Assembly: GCA_031389585.1 (NCBI GenBank)
Contig: JANMSS010000027.1
Span: 1 to 56,214, forward strand
From: CADEEN01 sp031389585
Lineage (GTDB): Bacteria > Pseudomonadota > Gammaproteobacteria > Burkholderiales > Burkholderiaceae_C
Reading direction: 5' to 3'
Length of the DNA stretch: 56,214 nt
The notes beneath the pieces are model-generated. The model searched no databases. It was not told the origin of the DNA and saw only the letters and a list, made by a program, of their open reading frames with translations. Below are positions 16,972 to 26,825 of this stretch, in pieces; the stretch's first letter is position 1; each line of letters begins with the position of its first letter. The translations under genes and the position numbers were made by a program.

Positions 16972-17742
16972 ATGCTCAAGGGCAAAACCGCACTCGTCAC
17001 CGGCTCCACCAGCGGTATCGGACTGGGCATCGCCAAGGCGCTCGCGTCTCGGGGCGCCAACATCGTGCTCAACGGCTTTGGCGATGTCGACGCCGCCAAG
17101 CGCGAGTTCTCGGGCATCGACGTCAAGATTGACTACCACGCGGCCGACATGAGTCAGCCGGCGCAGATCGCCGACATGCTGGCCTACGCAGAGCGCACGA
17201 TGGGCGCGATCGACATCCTGGTCAACAACGCCGGCATCCAGTACGTGGCCAACATCGAGGACTTCCCGGTCGAGAAGTGGGACGCGATCATTGCCATCAA
17301 CCTGAGCTCGGCATTTCACACCACCCGCCTGGCGCTGCCCGGAATGCGCAAGCGCAACTGGGGGCGCATCCTCAACATCGCCTCAACGCATGGTCTGGTG
17401 GCCTCGGCCGCCAAGAGCGCTTATGTGGCCTCCAAGCATGGCCTGATCGGTCTGACCAAGGCTGTCGCACTGGAAACCGCGACCACTGGCGTCACCGTCA
17501 ACGCGATCTGCCCCGGTTGGGTGTTGACGCCCTTGGTGCAGTTGCAGGTCGACGCGCGGGCGGCGAAAGACGGCGTCGACGGTGAAGAGGCCAAACGTCG
17601 CCTGCTGGCTGAGAAGCAACCTTCGCTGCAGTTCACCACGCCGCAGCAGCTGGGCGAGATGGCGGTGTTCCTGTGCTCATCCGCGGCCGACAACATCCGT
17701 GGCGTCGCCTTTAACGTCGACGGCGGCTGGGCCGCGCAGTAA
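16972..17742 (+). CDS. bdhA: 3-hydroxybutyrate dehydrogenase
   Basis: A 256-residue short-chain dehydrogenase that oxidises D-3-hydroxybutyrate to acetoacetate with NAD+, a step in PHB mobilisation. The cofactor motif TGSTSGIG is at residues 10-17, NNAG is near 85, and the catalytic Ser-Tyr-Lys set is in NIASTHGLVASAAKSAYVASKHG. The substrate-family signature NAICPGWVLTPLV, the motif EKQPSLQFTTPQQLGEMAVFLCS and the C-terminal VDGGWAAQ match PHB-type BDH closely. The start has AGGAGG nine bases upstream. Its presence with phaR in the same window fits a PHA-accumulating organism, although the two genes are 16 kb apart. Confidence 0.94.
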   Translation: MLKGKTALVTGSTSGIGLGIAKALASRGANIVLNGFGDVDAAKREFSGIDVKIDYHAADMSQPAQIADMLAYAERTMGAIDILVNNAGIQYVANIEDFPVEKWDAIIAINLSSAFHTTRLALPGMRKRNWGRILNIASTHGLVASAAKSAYVASKHGLIGLTKAVALETATTGVTVNAICPGWVLTPLVQLQVDARAAKDGVDGEEAKRRLLAEKQPSLQFTTPQQLGEMAVFLCSSAADNIRGVAFNVDGGWAAQ

Positions 17743-17758
17743 GGCGATCTCGGGGCTG

Positions 17759-18478
17759 TCACTTCGTCATCTGCGCCGAGCCGCTCACCGAGGCGGTGAC
17801 TTCCGCCTTGCCGGCTTCGGTGGGCAGGGCTTCATCAGCCACATCCGCGGCGCGCAGCGCCCGCATCTGCATCGGCGGCGGCTGGGCGTCGTTGGTCGAG
17901 ACGTTGACCTCGCGCACGACGTAGCCGCTGTAGCCGAATTGCTGGCTCATCTGCGCCGCCATGGCGCGCCAGCGTGCAATCGCCTGCGCGCTCACATCGG
18001 CCTCGACTTTTTCGCGCGCCTCGCGCGACAGCGTGTAGCCGACGCGGGCAATGGCCATGGTCTGGATGCGGCCTGTGAGCTGGGCGATCGCGGCAATGTC
18101 CTTGCCGCGGACGATCAGCTCCGTCGTGCCTTGCCAGCCGCTGATCACGGGCGGCGCGCCTTTGACGGGCGCTGCATAGCGCGGGTGCAGCGAGAAGTTG
18201 CCGGTCTGGACCTCGACCGTGGCAGGCTTGGCGATCTTGCGCGCTTCGACCAATGCCGCGTCGAGCGACTGCTTCAGCCCGCTTTGCACCGTCTGTGCGT
18301 CGCTGCCTTCGCGGGCGACGGTGAAGACCACCGTCAGCACGTCCTTGGTCACCTCGATGCTTGCCGAGCTATTAAGCGTAAGGACCCCGCTGGTCACGGG
18401 CGCGACTGACTGTGCTTGGACGCCCAGGCTGATCAATGCAGCCACCCAACCCAATGCCGCTGCGAATCTGACTTGCAT
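17759..18478 (-). CDS. SIMPL-domain (DUF541) periplasmic protein
   Basis: A 239-residue exported protein of the SIMPL/DUF541 family (YggE-like). A signal peptide (MQVRFAAALGWVAALISLGVQA) precedes the family body: SASIEVTKDVLTVVFTVAREG, GNFSLHPRYA, GWQGTTELIVRGKDI and a C-terminal VTASVSGSAQM. Proteins of this family are linked to oxidative stress tolerance and envelope functions, but the biochemical role is not established. The ATG at 18478 has AAAGGA upstream. The gene is divergent from ompR, so the intervening inverted repeat may affect it too. It converges on bdhA with a 16-bp gap. Confidence 0.88.
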   Translation of the reverse strand: MQVRFAAALGWVAALISLGVQAQSVAPVTSGVLTLNSSASIEVTKDVLTVVFTVAREGSDAQTVQSGLKQSLDAALVEARKIAKPATVEVQTGNFSLHPRYAAPVKGAPPVISGWQGTTELIVRGKDIAAIAQLTGRIQTMAIARVGYTLSREAREKVEADVSAQAIARWRAMAAQMSQQFGYSGYVVREVNVSTNDAQPPPMQMRALRAADVADEALPTEAGKAEVTASVSGSAQMTK

Positions 18479-18585
18479 GTGGATCCTTTCAATGACGACT
18501 ACTTGCGTCTTGGCAACGCCCCATGCACAGCGCAATGTGAACAACTGCCGTTGACAACCGGAACTGCGCATTTGCGCTCGAAAGA

Positions 18586-18654
18586 CTTGTAACAGAGAAC
18601 CCAAAGACCGGTTTTCCGAGCGTAAAAGGCCCGTACCATGCGTCTGTTACAAGT
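18586..18654. promoter_or_regulatory. Perfect 12-bp inverted repeat upstream of ompR
   Basis: ACTTGTAACAGA at 18586-18597 recurs as its exact reverse complement TCTGTTACAAGT at 18643-18654, 45 bp apart. The second arm ends 12 bp before the ompR ATG at 18666. TGTAACA-like words resemble known OmpR/CpxR-class contact sites, so autoregulation by the encoded response regulator is a reasonable inference. The arms could control both ompR and the divergent SIMPL gene. Confidence 0.55.
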
Positions 18655-18665
18655 TTGGAGCCCCT

Positions 18666-19400
18666 ATGAATGCCACCGCCAATGCCCGCCCTGACCGCGT
18701 GGTGGTCGTCGACGACGATGCCCGTATCCGCGACCTGCTGCGCCGCTACCTGACCCAGGAAGGGTTTGAGGTCCTGCTCGCTGAGGATGCCAAAGCCTTG
18801 AACCGGCTGCTGACCCGCGAAACGATCGACCTGATCGTGCTCGACCTGATGCTGCCCGGCGAAGACGGTCTGTCGATCTGCCGCCGCCTGCGCGCCGCCA
18901 ACGACACGACACCGATCATCATGCTGACGGCCAAGGTCGAGGATGTCGACCGCATCGTCGGCCTCGAAGTCGGCGCCGACGACTACCTGCCCAAGCCCTT
19001 CAACCCGCGCGAGTTGCTGGCGCGGATCCATGCCGTGCTGCGCCGCCGCCCGGCGATCGAAGCACCCGGCGCGCCGTCCAAGGACCAGCAGACCGTGACG
19101 TTCGGTCCGTTCGAGTTCGACCTCTCGCTGCGCCGACTGACCAAGGACGGCGAGCAGATGGCCCTGACCACCGGCGAATTCTCGATGCTCAAGGCGCTGG
19201 TGCGCCACCCGCGCCAGCCGCTGTCGCGCGACAAGCTGGCGCAGTTGGCCCGCGGCCGCGAGTTCGAGCCCTTCGATCGCAGCCTGGACGTGCAGATCTC
19301 GCGGCTGCGCAAGATGATCGAGGCCGACCCGGCGCAGCCACGCTACATCCAGACCGTCTGGGGCGTCGGCTATGTGTTCGTGCCCGATGGCACGAGTTGA
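18666..19400 (+). CDS. ompR: OmpR-family response regulator
   Basis: A 244-residue response regulator. The receiver domain (about 11-125) has the acidic pocket VVDDDAR, the phospho-acceptor Asp in VLDLMLPGEDGLSICR, the Thr in IIMLTAK and the Lys in DDYLPKPFNPRELLARI. The C-terminal winged helix shows LTTGEFSMLKALVRHP, SRDKLAQLARG and DVQISRLRKMIEADP, with the final YIQTVWGVGYVFVPDG typical of OmpR. GGAG lies six bases before the ATG. A histidine kinase gene follows on the same strand after about 130 bp, forming an EnvZ/OmpR pair. The regulon, probably porins and envelope genes, is inferred from the family. Confidence 0.92.
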   Translation: MNATANARPDRVVVVDDDARIRDLLRRYLTQEGFEVLLAEDAKALNRLLTRETIDLIVLDLMLPGEDGLSICRRLRAANDTTPIIMLTAKVEDVDRIVGLEVGADDYLPKPFNPRELLARIHAVLRRRPAIEAPGAPSKDQQTVTFGPFEFDLSLRRLTKDGEQMALTTGEFSMLKALVRHPRQPLSRDKLAQLARGREFEPFDRSLDVQISRLRKMIEADPAQPRYIQTVWGVGYVFVPDGTS

Positions 19401-19532
19401 ATGACGACGCCGGAGCGCCCGCCACTTCACGGCCTGTGCGCTTCGCTCCCCGCCGGAGCTGGCAAGCGGGCTTAGAGGCGGCCCGGCACCCACTCGCTGT
19501 CCTTGTCGCCCGCTGATGCAACACTGCGCCCC

Positions 19533-20861
19533 ATGCCTCGTGCTTCCGTCGGCCTAAGCCTCTTCTCACGCACCTTCTTCTTGCTCGCACTGCTGCTGGC
19601 GGGTGGCATCTTCGCCTGGGTGCAGACGCTGCGCGCGCTTGAGCTCGAGCCGCGCGCGGTGCAGGCGGCGCAGCAGATTGCGAGCCTGGTCAACCTGTCG
19701 CGGGCGGCATTGCGCTACTCGGACAGCATCAACCGAGTCGCGGTCGTGAAGACGATGACCGACCAGGAGTCGATGCGCGTCCTGCCACGGGAACCCGGCG
19801 ACCGCTGGGAGCCCTTCGAGGTCGACCGTTTCACACGGCGCGTTGGCGCCGAATTGCGCTCGCGTCTGCAGGCCGACACAGTGATTGCCCGCGCCGTCAA
19901 CAGCCAACCGGGGCTGTGGGTCGGCTTCAATATCGAGCAAGATCCCTACTGGCTGCAGGCCGATGCGACACGGGTCGTGCCACTGACCCCGGGCACCTGG
20001 TTCGTGTGGGTGGGTATCGCGCTGCTGGCCACGCTGGTCGGCTCGATCTCGATCGCGCGACTGATCAATCAACCGCTGCGCGAGCTGAGCTTTGCCGCCA
20101 GCCGCATTCGCGAGGGCGAGTTCGATTCGGTGCTCGACGAGAACACCCTGACCAGCGAGATTCGCGAGGTCAACATGGGCTTCAACCGCATGGCCCGCGA
20201 GCTGGCCAAGGTCGAAGAAGACCGCGCCGTGATGCTGGCCGGCATCAGCCACGATCTGCGCACACCGCTGGCACGATTGCGCTTGGAAGCCGAGATGAGC
20301 GTCAATGACGAAGAGGCGCGGCAGAACATGGCGCTGGATATCGAGCAGCTCGACGGCATCATCGACAAGTTCATGGATTACGCCCGGCCTGGCGACGCCA
20401 AGCTGGTGCCGGTGCACCTGTCGCCGCTGGTCGACAAGGAGGCCGCGACCTTCCGCGACCCGCGCGAGATTCTCATCACGTCCAAGGTGGCCATCGACTT
20501 GCGCGTCATGGCCGACGAAGTCGAGTTCGGCCGCGTCCTGGGCAATCTGTTCGAAAACGCGCGCCGCTACGGTCGCAGCACCGACACCGGAATTGCCATG
20601 GTCTCGGTGAGCTATGCGCGATCGGGTCCGTGGGTCATCGTCAGTGTGCGCGACCATGGGCCCGGCGTCGCGCCCGAGAAGCTGGCCCAGTTGACGACGC
20701 CGTTTTACCGCGGCGACGCCGCGCGCACCGCGGCCACTGGTGCCGGCCTGGGCCTGGCGATCGTCGAGAAGGCCATGCAGCGCATGGGCGGCCAGTTCGA
20801 GATCGACAACGCACCCGATGGCGGCCTGGTGGCGCACCTGCGGTTGAAGCGCGCGCCCTGA
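19533..20861 (+). CDS. envZ: EnvZ-like sensor histidine kinase
   Basis: A 442-residue inner-membrane kinase paired with OmpR. TM1 is FSRTFFLLALLLAGGIFAWV near residues 9-30. A periplasmic region of about 120 residues follows, then TM2 (WVGIALLATLVGSISIARLI, about 155-178) and a HAMP linker. The H box is AGISHDLRTPLARLRLEAEMS, the N box LGNLFENARRYGR, G1 VRDHGPGV and G2 GAGLGLAIVEKAMQRMGG. The frame can open at a TTG at 19503, but the ATG at 19533 (MPRASVGLSLFSRT) gives a normal N-terminus. No strong ribosome site is seen for either. It ends one base before the convergent ispF stop. Confidence 0.9.
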   Translation: MPRASVGLSLFSRTFFLLALLLAGGIFAWVQTLRALELEPRAVQAAQQIASLVNLSRAALRYSDSINRVAVVKTMTDQESMRVLPREPGDRWEPFEVDRFTRRVGAELRSRLQADTVIARAVNSQPGLWVGFNIEQDPYWLQADATRVVPLTPGTWFVWVGIALLATLVGSISIARLINQPLRELSFAASRIREGEFDSVLDENTLTSEIREVNMGFNRMARELAKVEEDRAVMLAGISHDLRTPLARLRLEAEMSVNDEEARQNMALDIEQLDGIIDKFMDYARPGDAKLVPVHLSPLVDKEAATFRDPREILITSKVAIDLRVMADEVEFGRVLGNLFENARRYGRSTDTGIAMVSVSYARSGPWVIVSVRDHGPGVAPEKLAQLTTPFYRGDAARTAATGAGLGLAIVEKAMQRMGGQFEIDNAPDGGLVAHLRLKRAP

Positions 20862-20862
20862 A

Positions 20863-21357
20863 TCAGCGCTTGGACAGCAGACAGACGGCACGCGCTTCAA
20901 TCGCACGGCCTTCACCCACCGGGCCCATCTTCTCGGCCGTTTTGGCCTTGACGTTGACCTGATCGAGCGCAACGCCGAGCACGGCAGCCAGTCTTGCGCG
21001 CATGGCGTCGATGAATGGCGCGAGCTTTGGCGCCTGTGCAATCACCGTGCTGTCGATATTGGCGATCTCGTAGCCGGCGGCGCGCACGCGACTCGCCGCT
21101 TGCGCCAGCAAGCCCATCGAGTCGGCGCCTGCAAAGGCGGCGTCGGTATCGGGAAAGTGCCACCCGATGTCGCCGAGCGCGGCGGCGCCGAACAGGGCAT
21201 CGGTGATCGCATGGGCCAGCGCATCGGCATCGGAATGCCCGTCAAGGCCCAGGGGGTGCGGGATCGTCACGCCGCCCAGCACCAGCGGCCTGCCGGCCAC
21301 CAGCGCATGGGTGTCCCAGCCTTCGCCAATGCGCAGTGAGATCGTTGCAGCGGTCAT
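20863..21357 (-). CDS. ispF: 2-C-methyl-D-erythritol 2,4-cyclodiphosphate synthase
   Basis: A 164-residue MEP-pathway enzyme that cyclises CDP-methylerythritol 2-phosphate to MEcPP with release of CMP. The metal site D-x-H is in RIGEGWDTHAL (the usual G-x-G-x-D-x-H). GHSDADALAHAITDALFGAA and GDIGWHFPDTD follow, and KAKTAEKMGPVGEG is the CDP-binding loop. Length is standard. In many proteobacteria ispF follows ispD directly; here four transporter genes lie between them on the same strand, with only 30 bp from the last permease, so it is probably the last gene of one long transcript. Confidence 0.96.
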   Translation of the reverse strand: MTAATISLRIGEGWDTHALVAGRPLVLGGVTIPHPLGLDGHSDADALAHAITDALFGAAALGDIGWHFPDTDAAFAGADSMGLLAQAASRVRAAGYEIANIDSTVIAQAPKLAPFIDAMRARLAAVLGVALDQVNVKAKTAEKMGPVGEGRAIEARAVCLLSKR

Positions 21358-21387
21358 GGCCCGGCAGTGTACGGGGCGGCGTGCGCG

Positions 21388-22590
21388 CTATTCGGCGCGC
21401 AACGCGTTGACCGGGTCGAGCAAAGAGGCACGGCGCGCCGGCAAGACACCCGCCACCAGCCCGATCAGCATCGACCCGGCCACGGCCGCCGCCACGAAGG
21501 CCGCTGGCGTATGCACCGGCAGGCCGGGCAGCACCAGCGTCAACAGCTGCGCAGTGCCCGCGCCCACCAGCACGCCGAGCGTCCCTCCAAGCGCCGAGAG
21601 CACGACGGCCTCGGCCAGGAACAGCGCCAGCACCGAGCTGCGCCGCGCCCCCAGGGCCATCAGCAGGCCGATTTCGGCGGTGCGTTCGGTCACGGCGATG
21701 GTCATGATGGTGACGATGCCCACGCCGCCGACCAACAGCGAAATGCTGCCCAGCGCGCCCACGGCCAGGGTCAGAATGTCCAGGATGTTCGACAGCGTGC
21801 GCAACATGTCCTCTTGCGTCACCACGGTGAAATCCTCCCTGCCGTGGCGCGCCGAGAGGATCGACTTGACTCCCGCGACCACGCCGGCCGCAGCCAGGTT
21901 CTCGCGGTAGATGACGTTGATCTCCTGCAGGCTGGGGCGGTTGAACAGCTCGAGCGCGCGCGTCGCCGGAATGTAGGCCGTATCGTCGATGTCGATGCCC
22001 AGGAACTGGCCGCGTGACTCGAGCACGCCGATCACGCGCATCTGCTCACCGCCGATCCGCACCCGCTGGCCCAGCGGATTGGCGGTGCCGAAGAGTTCGT
22101 GTCTCAAGGTCGAGCCGAGGACGACAAAGGAGCGTGCGCCGTCGCTGTCGTCGGTCGGTAGGAACTGGCCCGCCCGCACCTGCATGCGAAACGCGGCCAC
22201 GAAGTCGGTGGTGGTGCCGAACACGGTGGTGCGCCGCACGCGCCCTTCGGCGGCGATCTCGGCGTTGCCGGCGACCATCGGCACCACGCCGACCAGTCCG
22301 GGCATGCGCGCCAGGGCCCGCGCATCGTCCAACGTCAAGGGGCGCACCGAGGACGGAAAGCCGGGATTGATGCCACCGGTGCTGGTCTTGCCGGGCGTGA
22401 CCTTGATGACATGGGTGCCGAACTGCGAGAACTCGGCCAGCACGAAGCGGTGCAGACCCTCGCCGATCGAGCTGAGCAGGATCACCGCGGCGATGCCGAC
22501 CGCGATCCCGAGCAGAGTGAGGAAGCTACGCAGGCGCCCGGCGATCAGCGATCGCAGCGCGAGATTGACGGTGTCCGGCCAGCGCAGCAT
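21388..22590 (-). CDS. MacB-type ABC transporter permease 2
   Basis: A 400-residue permease of the MacB/FtsX class: one N-terminal transmembrane helix (LRSFLTLLGIAVGIAAVILLSSIG), a large periplasmic MacB-PCD-like domain of about 230 residues, and three C-terminal helices. The landmarks ITERTAEIGLLMALG-type (here VTERTAEIGLLMALGARRS) and ARRASLLDPVNALRAE are diagnostic of this fold. Unlike true MacB it lacks its own ATPase domain, which is encoded separately. It follows a paralogous permease after 16 bp; the pair presumably forms a heterodimer. Closest functional class: MacAB/Lol-like mechanotransmission exporters; cargo unknown. Confidence 0.9.
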   Translation of the reverse strand: MLRWPDTVNLALRSLIAGRLRSFLTLLGIAVGIAAVILLSSIGEGLHRFVLAEFSQFGTHVIKVTPGKTSTGGINPGFPSSVRPLTLDDARALARMPGLVGVVPMVAGNAEIAAEGRVRRTTVFGTTTDFVAAFRMQVRAGQFLPTDDSDGARSFVVLGSTLRHELFGTANPLGQRVRIGGEQMRVIGVLESRGQFLGIDIDDTAYIPATRALELFNRPSLQEINVIYRENLAAAGVVAGVKSILSARHGREDFTVVTQEDMLRTLSNILDILTLAVGALGSISLLVGGVGIVTIMTIAVTERTAEIGLLMALGARRSSVLALFLAEAVVLSALGGTLGVLVGAGTAQLLTLVLPGLPVHTPAAFVAAAVAGSMLIGLVAGVLPARRASLLDPVNALRAE

Positions 22591-22606
22591 CGATCGCAGC
22601 TCCGCT

Positions 22607-23814
22607 CTAGTGCCGGGCCAGCGCCGTCACAGGGTCGAGCGCCGCCGCACGCCGCGCCGGCATGACGCCGAAGACCACACCCGTCATCAGCGCCGTAATC
22701 AGCGCGGCGACGACGGCCCAGGTCGGCGGGTACGCCGGAAACACCGGATACAGGATGCGGATCAGCAATGCGCCGGCGTGCCCCAGGCCATAACCCACCA
22801 GCGCGCCGGCCAGCGAGAGCATCACCGCCTCGGCCAGGAAGGCTTGGCGAATCGTCGCCGCGGTCGCGCCGAGCGCCTTGAGCAGACCGATCTCGGCCGT
22901 GCGCTGCGTCACCGAGACCAGCATCACGTTCATCACCAGGATGCCGGCCACGGCCAGGCTGATGGCCGCGATGCCCGCCACGGCCAGGGTCAGTGCGCCC
23001 AGCACACGGTCGAAGGTGCCGAGCACGGCGTCCTGCGTGATCACGGTGACGTCGGCCTCGCCATCGTGGCGAGCGGCGATGATCCGCGTCACTTCGCTCT
23101 TCACGCCGGGCACCGCGGCACGGCTGTGGGCTTCGATCAAGACCCGGAACAAGCTCCGCGTGTTAAACATCGACAGCGCCAACGAGACCGGCACGAACAC
23201 GACGTCGTCGGCATTGATGCCCAAACCCTGCCCGCTCGAGGCCAGGACGCCGCTGACGCGAAAGCGCCGATCTCCGATGCGCAGCGTGCGTCCAATCGCC
23301 GGCTCAGCCCCAAACAACTCGCGGCGCAGCGTGGCACCGAGCACCACCTCGGGCGCGCCGCGGGTCCAGTCGCCTTCGGGCAAGAAACGGCCCTGCGCCA
23401 GTGGCAACTGACGCAGCTCGATGTACTCCGCGCTGGTACCGACCACCGTGGCTTCGCGCAAGCGGCCGCCGACGTTGACTTCGGACAGGCCGATCACCAA
23501 AGGCGCCACGCGCTTGACACCGCGCGCCCGCAGCAGCGCCTGCGCGTCCTCGATGCTGAGGTCCCGTGTGGTGCTGGTAATGGCATTGGCCGGGTTAAAG
23601 CCACCCGTCTGGGAGCGGCCCGGCAACACGATCACCAGGTTGCTGCCCAGCGACAGGAACTGGTCGAGCACATAGCGCCGCGCACCGTCGCCCAGGGCCG
23701 TCAGCACCACCACGGCGGCGACGCCGATGGCCATCGCCAGCATCAGCAGCGCCGTGCGCAACGGGTTGCCCAGTGCGGCATCGCGCGCGAAGGAGAGCAC
23801 GTCACGGTTGCGCA

Positions 23815-23818
<4 letters not shown>
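22607..23818 (-). CDS. MacB-type ABC transporter permease 1
   Basis: A 403-residue paralogue of the following permease. It has the N-terminal helix LRTALLMLAMAIGVAAVVVLTALG, a periplasmic domain of about 240 residues, and three C-terminal helices with VTQRTAEIGLLKALGATAATIRQAFLAEA and ARRAAALDPVTALAR. The start is GTG at 23818 or the next codon ATG at 23815; either overlaps the stop of the ATPase gene, so translation is coupled. Two non-identical permeases instead of one homodimeric MacB suggest a heterodimeric channel. Confidence 0.9.
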
Positions 23819-24569
<751 letters not shown>

Positions 24570-24573
<4 letters not shown>

Positions 24574-25736
24574 TTGGCGACAGCGGGATCTGCGATCGCG
24601 CGCACGCTGGCCTTGACGCCTTCGCGCTCGAGCGAGGTCACGATGCGCTCGCCCCCGCTCAGGCCTTCGATGACCTCAGTGTGCTGCCAGTTGCTCAGCC
24701 CGGTCTTGAGCTTGCGCTCGACCAGCCTGCCACCGTCAAGCAGCAGCACCCGCGAGCTTTCGAGCAGCGCGGCAGTGGGTACGCGCAGGACACTATCGCG
24801 CACTTCGAGAATGACTTCGGTGTCGGCGCTGTAGCCCACCAGCAGCGGGCCGGCCTGGGCGGGATCGTCGAAGGTGGCTTCGATGTCCACCGTGCGCGCC
24901 TGCTTCTCCAGGGCGCTGACATAGGGCGCGATGCGCTTGATGCGGCCAGCAAAGCTGCGCCCGGGCAGCGCGTCGATCGTGATCCGCACTGGCATCCCCG
25001 TCTTCAGGCGCGGCGCATCGACCTCGTCCAGCGGCGCCTTCACGTACAGACAGGAGTCGTCGATCAGGTCGATCGCCGGCGGTGTCGGCACGCCCGGGGG
25101 CGAGGGTGTGGAGTACTCGCCGACCTCGCCGACGATGCGGGCGATCGTGCCGGCGAAAGGCGCCACCAGGACCATGCGGCGCTGCTCGATGCGCGTCAAT
25201 GCCAGCCGCGCCTGCGACTGTGTCACGTCAGCATGGGCGGTCTCGCAGGCCGCCGCCCTCACGCTGGCCTCGCTGCGTGCCGCGTCCTCGCGCGCGATCG
25301 AGACAAACTCCTGCAGGCGCAATGCGCTCTGGCGCACAGCCTCGCGCGCGGCGGCAGCGGCCATCGTGCAAGCCTCGGCCTCGCGCTTGCGTGCCGTGTC
25401 GACAATCGCAGCGGCGACCACCTGCTGGCCCTGCTGATCGTCGTCCCACAGCTTCATCAGCAGCTGGCCCTTGCGCACCCTGTCGCCCTCTTTCACCGCG
25501 AGCAACTCGATGCGGCCGCCAGCCATGGTCGACAGACGGGTGCGCTGGCAGGCCTCGACAGTGCCGGCCCTCGTGTTGGCAATCGTGGCTTCGACCTTGC
25601 CGCGGCCGACCTCGGCCACCACCACAAGCACCGGCGTGGGCCGAGTCAGCCACGCAAGGGCAGCCACCGCTGCGGCGATCAGCAGCAGCGCGATCAGGCT
25701 GCGGCGCAGCCAGGGACGTTGGGTTTTGGGGGTCAT
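24570..25736 (-). CDS. Periplasmic adaptor (membrane-fusion) protein of the exporter
   Basis: A 388-residue MacA/HlyD-like adaptor. The N-terminal helix SLIALLLIAAAVAALAWL anchors it in the inner membrane. A lipoyl half motif follows (GTVEACQRTRLSTMAGGRIELLAVKEGDRVRKGQLLM), then a helical hairpin rich in Ala, Arg and Glu (about residues 105-170) and the second lipoyl half (MVLVAPFAGTIARIVGEVGEYSTP). Beta-barrel and membrane-proximal domains follow (RITIDALPGRSFAGRIKRIAP; LLDGGRLVERKLKTGL). The ATG at 25736 overlaps the ispD-VOC stop by four bases. With the ATPase and two permeases it would form a tripartite exporter needing an outer-membrane TolC-like channel, which is not encoded in the window. 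Confidence 0.9.
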
Positions 25737-26806
25737 GGTTGGCCAGGTGTGTTCTCGGCAATGCGCCACAGCACACCGGTCGGATCGATCAGGGTCATGT
25801 CGCGCAGGCCCCAGGGGCGCAGTTCAGCGGCCGAGGCACGCACGCCATGGGCTGCGTACTCAGACGCGACGCGCGCGCCCGCGTCGACCCATGACTTGAG
25901 GTCATCGACCCTCAGGTGCATGACGAAATTGTCGGCATGGGCGGCCACATAGAAGTTCTGCAAAAAGAAGGCCAAGCGGCCACGCCGCAGCAGGGCCAAT
26001 TGGCCGTCGTTGAAGTCGGCGACAAAACCGAGGTCGCCGTAAAAGCGCAGTGAAAGCTCGAAGTCGCGCGCCGGCACGAAGGCCTTGACTTCCTCAGCCG
26101 GACTCAGCAAGCGCTCGGCGAGCGCAAAGTCGGCGGGCCAGGTGAGCTTGAAATTGTCGGGCTCACCGCGCACGAGTTTCGGCGAGTACCCCAGCGCCTC
26201 GACCGCGCTGGCTTCGTCGGTCACTTTGTCGCCGGCATGGGCCAAGGCGTCGCGCAACAGGCCCAGGCGGAACATCTGCGGCGTCTGCGCGATCCACTTG
26301 CCGCTGCGCTCAACCGTGGTTGCGACGCGGCAACCCGCGTCGGCCTGCTTCAGCGTATCGGCCAACGGCAGCGCCAGCAGGCCACCGATGTCATCGTCCA
26401 CGCACGCGTCGATCAGCCGATCGATCGACTCCGACCGCACCAGGCAGCGCGCTGCGTCATGCACCAGCACCCAGTCGCGGGCCCGTGCACCTCGTGCGGC
26501 CAGCGCGTCCAAACCCGCCGCCACACTGGCCGAACGCGTGGCGCCGCCGCAGCGGTCGACCCAGGCTCGCGGACCCAAAAACCGCGGCGCGGCAGCGCCG
26601 AACTGCGTGTCGCCGGGTGCGAGCACGACCAGCGTGGCCGCCAGCCGCGATACGCCCGCGAGCGCTTCGAGCGTGTGCGCCACCACTGTGCGGCCGGCCA
26701 GACTGACATATTGCTTGGGACCGTCGGTGCCGGCGCGCAGCCCGGCTCCGGCACAGGGCACCAGCGCATAACAGGTCGTGCGGTCGGCATCGGCGGCAAT
26801 GGACAT
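25733..26806 (-). CDS. ispD: IspD cytidylyltransferase fused to a C-terminal VOC (glyoxalase-fold) domain
   Basis: A 357-residue fusion. Residues 1 to about 237 are MEP cytidylyltransferase, which joins CTP and methylerythritol 4-phosphate: LVPCAGAGLRAGTDGPKQY (nucleotide loop, with the conserved Lys of PKQY), VHDAARCLV, ALPLADTLKQAD, ERSGKWIAQTPQMF, TDEASAVEALG and NFKLTWPADFALAERLL. After a short SPAEE linker, about 115 residues form a complete VOC module: VKAFVPARDFELSLRFYGDLGF, LALLRRGRLAFFLQNFY, NFVMHLRVDDLKSWVD and LRDMTLIDPTGVLWRI. There is no stop between the two parts. Normal IspD is about 230 residues, so the extra domain is unusual. The VOC role is unknown. The gene overlaps the exporter adaptor by four bases and lies 28 bp from mfd. 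Confidence 0.92.
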   Translation of the reverse strand: MSIAADADRTTCYALVPCAGAGLRAGTDGPKQYVSLAGRTVVAHTLEALAGVSRLAATLVVLAPGDTQFGAAAPRFLGPRAWVDRCGGATRSASVAAGLDALAARGARARDWVLVHDAARCLVRSESIDRLIDACVDDDIGGLLALPLADTLKQADAGCRVATTVERSGKWIAQTPQMFRLGLLRDALAHAGDKVTDEASAVEALGYSPKLVRGEPDNFKLTWPADFALAERLLSPAEEVKAFVPARDFELSLRFYGDLGFVADFNDGQLALLRRGRLAFFLQNFYVAAHADNFVMHLRVDDLKSWVDAGARVASEYAAHGVRASAAELRPWGLRDMTLIDPTGVLWRIAENTPGQP

Positions 26807-26813
26807 TGGCCTC

Positions 26814-26825
26814 GATTCTAGAATC
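26814..26825. promoter_or_regulatory. Symmetric double -10 element between ispD and mfd
   Basis: The 28-bp divergent gap (26807-26834) holds the perfect palindrome GATTCTAGAATC almost at its centre. It contains TAGAAT on the plus strand (26819-26824) and on the minus strand (26820-26815), each five of six to TATAAT. Starts of RNA would fall 2-4 bases before each start codon, giving nearly leaderless mRNAs; neither gene has a clear ribosome site. -35 elements are weak on both sides. Confidence 0.45.
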
